A stretch of 64,000 nt of DNA. It comes from Amia ocellicauda (lineage: Eukaryota > Chordata > Actinopteri > Amiiformes > Amiidae). The position numbers and the translations under genes were made by a program. The notes under the pieces are model-generated. The model did no database searches. It was not told the DNA's origin and was given only the letters and a program-made list of their open reading frames with translations. The stretch covers positions 35,663,227-35,727,226 of the forward strand of contig NC_089863.1 in NCBI RefSeq assembly GCF_036373705.1, given 5' to 3'. How positions within the stretch are numbered: position 1 is the stretch's first letter; each line of letters begins with the position of its first letter. Positions 58,406 to 64,000 of the stretch are shown one piece after another.

Positions 58406-58615
58406 CGAGATCCTGGCTGCATGATGTCTCTTAATGGCTGGCAGGTATTGACGGAACTGCCAGCAAAAAAAAAAAAGAGAAATGGAGGGAGAAATACCAG
58501 TGCAGCAAAGGGTGTTGAAAGTAGCCGGGTACGTGTACAATACTTGAATTATATCTCCTCCAGACAGAAAGAGAGTATTAAGAGCTATGATGAAGTTACC
58601 CAGGTGACGTAAAAA

Positions 58616-58733
58616 GCTTGCAGCACCTGGTATTTCTAGGAGGTCTCCCATCCAAGTACTGACCAGGCCCTGCCCCGTTTAGCTTCCGAGATCTGACGAG
58701 ATCGGGCGCATTCAGGACGGTGTGGCCACAAGC
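58616..58733 (-). rRNA. 5S rRNA copy 34
   Basis: Class C, T5 terminator; counterpart of copy 22. Confidence 0.9.
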
Positions 58734-58947
58734 CGAGAGGCCTGGCTGCATGATGTCTCTTAAAGGTTGGCGGGTATTGACGGAACTTCCAGCAAAAAAA
58801 AAAAAAAAGAAAAATGGATGGAAAAATATCAGTGCAGCAAAGGATGTTGACAGTAGCTGGGTACGTGTACAATACTTCAATTATATCTCCTCCAGACAGA
58901 TAGAGAGTATTAAGAGCTACGATAAAGTTACCCAGGAGACGTAAAAA

Positions 58948-59065
58948 GCTTGCAGCACCTGGCATTTCCAGGAGGTCACCCATCCAAGTACTGACCAGGC
59001 CCTGCCCCGTTTAAATTCCAAGATCTGATGAGATCGGGGGCGTTCAGGACGGTGTGGCTGCAAGC
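58948..59065 (-). rRNA. 5S rRNA copy 35
   Basis: Class C, T5 terminator; copy 24 type. Confidence 0.85.
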
Positions 59066-59275
59066 CAAGAGGCCGGGCTGCATGATGTCTCTTAATGGTT
59101 GGCGGGTTTTGACGGAACATCCAGCAAAAAAAAAAAGAGAAATGGAGGGAGAAATACCAGTGCAGCAAAGGGTGTTGAAAGTAGCCAGGTACGTGTACAA
59201 TTCTTCAATTATATCTCTTGCAGACAGAAAGAGAGTATTAAGAGCTACGATGAAGTTACCCAGGAGACGTAAAAA

Positions 59276-59393
59276 GCTTGCAGCACCTGATATTTCTAGG
59301 AGGTCAGCCATCCAAGTACTGACCAGGCCCTGCCCCGTTTAGCTTCCGAGATCTTATGAGATCGGGCGCATTCAGGACGGTGTGGCCACAAGC
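59276..59393 (-). rRNA. 5S rRNA copy 36
   Basis: Class C, T5 terminator; GATCTTATGAGATC in the GATC stem. Confidence 0.86.
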
Positions 59394-59613
59394 CGAGAGG
59401 CCTGGCTGCATAATGTCTCTTAAAGGTTGGCGGGTATTGACGGAACTTCCAGCAAAAAAAAAAAAAAAAAAAAAGAAAAATGGAGGGAAAAATATCAGTG
59501 CAGCAAAGGCTGTTGAAAGTAGCCGGGTACGTGTACAATTCTTCAATAATATCTCCTCCAGACTGAAAGAGAGTATTAAGAGCTACGATGAAGTTACCCA
59601 GGAGACGTAAAAA

Positions 59614-59731
59614 GCTTGCAGCACCTGGTATTTCCAGGAGGTCACCCAACGAAGTACTGACCAGACCCTGCCCCGTTTAGCTTCCGAGATATGATGAGAT
59701 CAGGCGCGTTCAGGACGGTGTGGCCGCAAGC
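59614..59731 (-). rRNA. 5S rRNA copy 37
   Basis: Class C, T5 terminator; GATATGATGAGATC and CAACGAAGTAC variants. Confidence 0.85.
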
Positions 59732-59946
59732 CAAGAGACCTGGCTGCATGACGTCTCTTAAAGGCTGGCAAGTATTGACGGAATTTCCAGCAAAAAAAAA
59801 AAAAAAAAGAAAAATGGAGGGAAAAATATCAGTGCAGCAAAGGGTGTTGAAAGTAGCCGGGTACGTGTACAATTCTTCAATTATATCTCCTCCGGACAGA
59901 AAGAGAGAATTAAGAGCTACGATAAAGTTACCCAGGAGACGTAAAA

Positions 59947-60064
59947 GCTTGCAGCACCAGGTATTTCCAGGAGGTCTCCCATCCAAGTACTGACCAGGTC
60001 CTGCCCCGTTTAGCTTCCGAGATCTTAAGAGATCGGGCGCGTTCAGGACGGTGTGGCCGGAAGC
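59947..60064 (-). rRNA. 5S rRNA copy 38
   Basis: Class C, T4 terminator; 5' GCTTCCGG puts a C opposite C in helix I. Confidence 0.85.
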
Positions 60065-60277
60065 CGAGAGGCCTGGCTGCATGATGTCTCTTAATGGTTG
60101 GCGGGTTTTGACGGAACATCCAGCAAAAAAAAAAAAAAAGAAAAATGGATGGAAAAATATCAGTGCAGCAAAGGGTGTTGACAGTAGCTGGGTACGTGTA
60201 CAATACTTCAATTATATCTCTTCCAGACAGATAGAGAGTATTAAGAGCTACGATGAAGTTACCCAGGAGTTGTAAAA

Positions 60278-60395
60278 GCTTGCAGCACCAGGTATTTCCA
60301 GGAGGTCTCACATTCAAGTACTGACCAGGTCCTGCCCCGTTTAGCTTCCGAGATCTGACGAGATCGGTCGCGTTCAGGATGGTGTGGACGCAAGC
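60278..60395 (-). rRNA. 5S rRNA copy 39
   Basis: Class T, T4 terminator; counterpart of copy 23 at +5,313. Confidence 0.88.
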
Positions 60396-60605
60396 CGAGA
60401 CGCCTGGCTGCATGATGTCTCTTAAAGGCTGGCGGGTATTGACGGAACTGCCAGCAAAAAAAAAAAGAAAAATAGAGGGAAAAATACCAGTGCAGCAAAG
60501 GCTGTTGAGAGTAGCCGGGTACATGTACAATTCCTCAATTATAACACCTCCAGACAGAAAGAGAGTATTAAGAGCTACGATGAAGTTACCCAGGAGACGT
60601 AAAAA

Positions 60606-60723
60606 GCTTGCAGCACCTGGCATTTCCAGGAGGTCACCCATCCAAGTACTGACTAGGCCCTGCCCCGTTTAAATTCCAAGATCTGATGAGATCGGGGGCG
60701 TTCAGGACGGTGTGGCTGCAAGC
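60606..60723 (-). rRNA. 5S rRNA copy 40
   Basis: Class C, T5 terminator; counterpart of copy 24 with CTGACTAGG. Confidence 0.85.
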
Positions 60724-60934
60724 CGAGAGGCCTGGCTGCATGATGTCTCTTAATGGTTGGCGGGTTGTGACGGAACATCCAGCAAAAAAAAAAAAGAGAA
60801 ATGGAGGGAAAAATATCAGTGCAGCTAAGGCTGTTGAAAGTAGCCGGGTACGTGTACAACTCTTCAATTATATCTCCTCCAGACAGAAAGAGAGTATTAA
60901 GAGCTACGATAAACTTACCCAGCAGACGTAAAAA

Positions 60935-61052
60935 GCTTGCAGCACCTGGTATTTCCAGGAGGTCTCCCATCCAAGTACTGACCAGGCCCTGCCCCATTCA
61001 GTTTCCGAGATCTGACGAAATCGGGCGCGTTCAGGATGGTGTGGCCGCAAGC
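60935..61052 (-). rRNA. 5S rRNA copy 41
   Basis: Class T, T5 terminator; counterpart of copy 25. Confidence 0.88.
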
Positions 61053-61261
61053 CGAGATCCTGGCTGCATGATGTCTCTTAAAGGCTGTCGGGTATTGACG
61101 GAACTGCCAGCAAAAAAAAAAAAGAGAAATGGAGGGAGAAATACCAGTGCAGCAAAGGGTGTTGAAAGTAGCCGGGTACGTGTACAATACTTCAATTATA
61201 TCTCCTCCAGACAGAAAGAGAGTATTAAGAGCTACGATAAAGTTACCCAGGAGACGTAAAA

Positions 61262-61379
61262 GCTTGCAGCACCAGGTATTTCCAGGAGGTCTCACATTCA
61301 AGTACTGACCAGGTCCTGCCCCGTTTAGCTTCCGAGATCTGACGAGATCGGGCGCGTTCAGGATGGTGTGGCCGCAAGC
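61262..61379 (-). rRNA. 5S rRNA copy 42
   Basis: Class T, T4 terminator; counterpart of copy 26. Confidence 0.9.
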
Positions 61380-61590
61380 CAAGACGCCTGGCTGCATGAT
61401 GTCTCTTAAAGGCTGGCGGGTATTGACGGAACTGCCAGCAAATAAATAAAAGAAAAATAGAGGGAAAAATACCAGTGCAGCAAAGGCTGTTGAATGTAGC
61501 CGGGTACGTGTACAATTCCTCAATTATAACACCTCCAGACAGATAGAGAGTATTAAGAGCTACGATGAAGTTACCCAGGAGACGTAAAAA

Positions 61591-61708
61591 GCTTGCAGCA
61601 CCTGATATTTCTAGGAGGTCAGCCATCCAAGTACTGACCAGGCCCTGCCCCGTTTAGCTTCCGAGATCTTACGAGATCGGGCGCATTCAGGACGGTGTGG
61701 CCACAAGC
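61591..61708 (-). rRNA. 5S rRNA copy 43
   Basis: Class C, T5 terminator; counterpart of copy 36 at +2,315 with GATCTTACGAG. Confidence 0.86.
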
Positions 61709-61928
61709 CGAGAGGCCTGGCTGCATAATGTCTCTTAAAGGTTGGCGGGTATTGACGGAACTTCCAGCAAAAAAAAAAAAAAAAAAAAAGAAAAATGGAG
61801 GGAAAAATATCAGTGCAGCAAAGGCTGTTGAAAGTAGCCGGGTACGTGTACAATTCTTCAATAATATCTCCTCCAGACTGAAAGAGAGTATTAAGAGCTA
61901 CGATGAAGTTACCCAGGAGACGTAAAAA

Positions 61929-62046
61929 GCTTGCAGCACCTGGTATTTCCAGGAGGTCACCCAACGAAGTACTGACCAGACCCTGCCCCGTTTAGCTTCC
62001 GAGATATGATGAGATCAGGCGCGTTCAGGACGGTGTGGCCGCAAGC
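61929..62046 (-). rRNA. 5S rRNA copy 44
   Basis: Class C, T5 terminator; counterpart of copy 37. Confidence 0.85.
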
Positions 62047-62261
62047 CAAGAGACCTGGCTGCATGACGTCTCTTAAAGGCTGGCAAGTATTGACGGAATT
62101 TCCAGCAAAAAAAAAAAAAAAAAGAAAAATGGAGGGAAAAATATCAGTGCAGCAAAGGGTGTTGAAAGTAGCCGGGTACGTGTACAATTCTTCAATTATA
62201 TCTCCTCCGGACAGAAAGAGAGAATTAAGAGCTACGATAAAGTTACCCAGGAGACGTAAAA

Positions 62262-62379
62262 GCTTGCAGCACCAGGTATTTCCAGGAGGTCTCCCATCCA
62301 AGTACTGACCAGGTCCTGCCCCGTTTAGCTTCCGAGATCTTAAGAGATCGGGCGCGTTCAGGACGGTGTGGCCGGAAGC
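62262..62379 (-). rRNA. 5S rRNA copy 45
   Basis: Class C, T4 terminator; counterpart of copy 38. Confidence 0.85.
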
Positions 62380-62589
62380 CGAGAGGCCTGGCTGCATGAT
62401 GTCTCTTAATGGTTGGCGGGTTTTGACGGAACATCCAGCAAAAAAAAAAAGAGAAATGGAGGGAGAAATACCAGTGCAGCAAAGGGTGTTGAAAGTAGCC
62501 AGGTACGTGTACAATTCTTCAATTATATCTCCTGCAGACAGAAAGAGAGTATTAAGAGCTACGATGAAGTTACCCAGGAGACGTAAAAA

Positions 62590-62708
62590 GCTTGCAGCAC
62601 CTGATATTTCTAGGAGGTCACCCATCCAAGTACTGACCAGGCCCTGCCCCTTTTTACCTTCCGAGATCTGACGAGATCGGGCGCGTTCAGGACGGTGTGG
62701 CCGCAAGC
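62590..62708 (-). rRNA. 5S rRNA copy 46
   Basis: Class C, T5 terminator; one base longer because box A reads CCCCTTTTTACC. Confidence 0.82.
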
Positions 62709-62928
62709 CAAGAGGCCTGGCTGCATGATGTCTCTTAAAGGCTGGCGGGTATTGACGGAACTTCCAGCAAAAAAAAAACAAAAATAAAAGGAAAATGGAG
62801 GGAAAAATATCAGTGCAGCAAAGGGTGTTGAAAGTAGCCGGGTACGTGTACAATACTTCAATTATATCTCCTCCAGACAGATAGAGAGTATTAAGAGCTA
62901 CGATGAAGTTTCACAGGAGACGTAAAAA

Positions 62929-63046
62929 GCTTGCAGCACCAGGTATTTCCAGGAGGTCTCCCATCCAAGTACTGACCAGGTCCTGCTCCGTTTAGCTTCC
63001 GAGATCTTAAGAGATCGGTCGCGTTCAGGACAGTGTGGCCGGAAGC
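62929..63046 (-). rRNA. 5S rRNA copy 47
   Basis: GGACAGTG at the helix II site, T5 terminator; GGTCGCG and GGCCGGAAG variants. Confidence 0.82.
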
Positions 63047-63102
63047 CAAGAGGCCTGGCTGCATGATGTCTCTTAAAGGTTGGCGGGAATTGACGGAACT
63101 TC

Positions 63103-63138
<36 letters not shown>

Positions 63139-63274
63139 AAAATGGATGGAAAAATATCAGTGCAGCAAAGGATGTTGACAGTAGCTGGGTACGTGTACAA
63201 TACTTCAATTATATCTCCTCCAGACAGATAGAGAGTATTAAGAGCTACGATAAAGTTACCCAGGAGACGTAAAA

Positions 63275-63392
63275 GCTTGCAGCACCAGGTATTTCCAGGA
63301 GGTCTCACATTCATGTACTGACCAGGTCCTGCCCCGTTTAACTTCCGAGATCTGACGAGATCGGGCGCGTTCAGGATGGTGTGGCCGCAAGT
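63275..63392 (-). rRNA. 5S rRNA copy 48
   Basis: Class T, T4 terminator; first RNA base changed (GCAAGT on the plus strand). Confidence 0.84.
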
Positions 63393-63603
63393 CGAGATGC
63401 CTGGCTGCATGATGTCTCTTAAAGGGTGGCGGGTTTTGACGGAACTGCCAGCAAAAAAAAAAAAGAAAAATAGAGGGAAATATACCAGTGCAGCACAGGG
63501 TGTTGAAAGTAGCCGGGTACGTGTACAATTCTTCAATTATATCTCCTGGAGACAGAAAGAGAGTATTAAGAGCTACGATGAAGTTACCCAGGAGACGTGA
63601 AAA

Positions 63604-63721
63604 GCTTGCAGCACCAGGTATTTCCAGGAGGAAACCCATCCAAGTACTGACCAGGTCCTGCCCCGTTTGGCTTCCGAGATCTGACGAGATCGGGCGCGTT
63701 CAGGACGGTGTGGCCGGAAGC
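63604..63721 (-). rRNA. 5S rRNA copy 49
   Basis: Class C, T4 terminator; GGAGGAAACCC and GGCCGGAAG variants. Confidence 0.84.
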
Positions 63722-63938
63722 CGAGAGGCCTGGCTGCATGATGTCTCTTAAAGGTTGGCGGGTATTGACGGAACTTCCAGCAAAAAAAAAAAAAAAAAAG
63801 AAAAATGGATGGAAAAATATCAGTGCAGCAAAGGATGTTGACAGTAGCTGGGTACGTGTACAATACTTCAATTATATCTCCTCCAGACAGATAGAGAGTA
63901 TTAAGAGCTACGATAAAGTTACCCAGGAGACGTAAAAA

Positions 63939-64000
63939 GCTTGCAGCACCTGGCATTTCCAGGAGGTCACCCATCCAAGTACTGACCAGGCCCTGCCCCG
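63939..64000 (-). rRNA. 5S rRNA copy 50 (cut by window end)
   Basis: Only the RNA 3' half is inside the window; T5 terminator and CCTGGCATTTCC variant as in copies 24 and 35. Confidence 0.85.

Larger units (their letters stand above)
47589..64000 (-). repeat. Tandem 5S rDNA array, 49 full copies plus one partial
   Basis: Each unit has a 118-bp 5S gene on the minus strand and a 209-228 bp spacer. Reading leftward, a spacer holds an A/T homopolymer tract (T-rich on the RNA strand) and a TTTAAG box about 28 bases before the start. The gene follows from GCTTGCGGCC to GCTGCAAGC, then a T4 or T5 terminator. Box C (CTTGGATGGGAGACC) is conserved; box A reads AGCTAAACGGGG instead of the usual AGCTAAGCAGGG. 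Classes used below follow the plus-strand bases inside helix II: T = GGATGG, C = GGACGG, X = GGACTG with a TCC change in the GATC stem, AA = GGACAATG. Nothing is inserted in the array. Confidence 0.95.

Noticed and set aside
61957-62853. 298-residue minus-strand open frame (and many 80-240 residue frames in 47.6-64 kb)
   Set aside because: They run through 5S genes and spacers and recur with the 330-bp period; the repeated peptides are just 5S sequence translated.
47589-64000. CRISPR-like regular repeats
   Set aside because: The repeat unit is over 300 bp, contains a full 5S gene, and the setting is a fish genome.
42990-64000. Idea that the L1-Tx1 LINE is a 5S-targeting type tied to the array
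   Set aside because: Some Tx1-clade LINEs insert in 5S genes, but no LINE sequence lies in any 5S unit here and its family cannot be fixed by eye.

Overview
The window looks like the genome of a ray-finned fish. It is a dense mosaic of transposon families common in fish: Tc1/mariner, L1-Tx1, CR1, an esterase-bearing LINE ORF1, Gmr1-like Gypsy and retroviral fossils, with long CT/CA/CATA microsatellites. Nothing looks bacterial or viral-genomic. The CR1 tail with its TTCTTATG repeats resembles repeats I associate with early-branching ray-finned fishes, but that is only a weak guess.

Layout. 1-2.44 kb: end of a Gypsy element of the Gmr1 type (integrase before reverse transcriptase) and part of its LTR. 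2.44-3.5 kb: microsatellites and a modular repeat called R2 here. 3.8-5.3 kb: ORF1 of a LINE with an SGNH-esterase domain. About 6.55-9.84 kb: an old retroviral fossil with a gag remnant. 10.1-11.8 kb: a 5'-truncated CR1 LINE with an 8-bp repeat tail.

12.25-47.59 kb is a very large imperfect inverted repeat. The left arm (12,246-22,984) and the right arm (37,334-47,588) carry the same modules in opposite orientation: a mariner-type element holding an LTR remnant, Tc1 fragments, R2, a BEN-domain gene and an L1-Tx1 LINE. The two BEN gene copies are both broken, in different ways. The right arm also keeps exons of a divergently oriented second gene and the LINE ORF2 C-terminus. The central spacer (22,985-37,333) holds a Tc1 element split by a gag-pro LTR retrotransposon, a second retroviral fossil and a lone 1.8 kb LTR in opposite orientation.

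47.59-64.0 kb is a tandem array of 5S rRNA genes on the minus strand: 49 complete copies plus one cut by the window end, with a unit of 327-346 bp. The array starts at the outer edge of the right palindrome arm. Its 5S sequence differs from the usual vertebrate one at several sites, and some changes are matched across helices I and II. Blocks of several units recur nearly unchanged at 2.3, 3.7, 4.0 and 5.3 kb offsets, the mark of recent unequal exchange.

No intact host protein-coding gene is visible. The only gene that looks host-like is the twice-broken BEN gene and its partner. Most open frames in the 5S array and in microsatellites are not genes.
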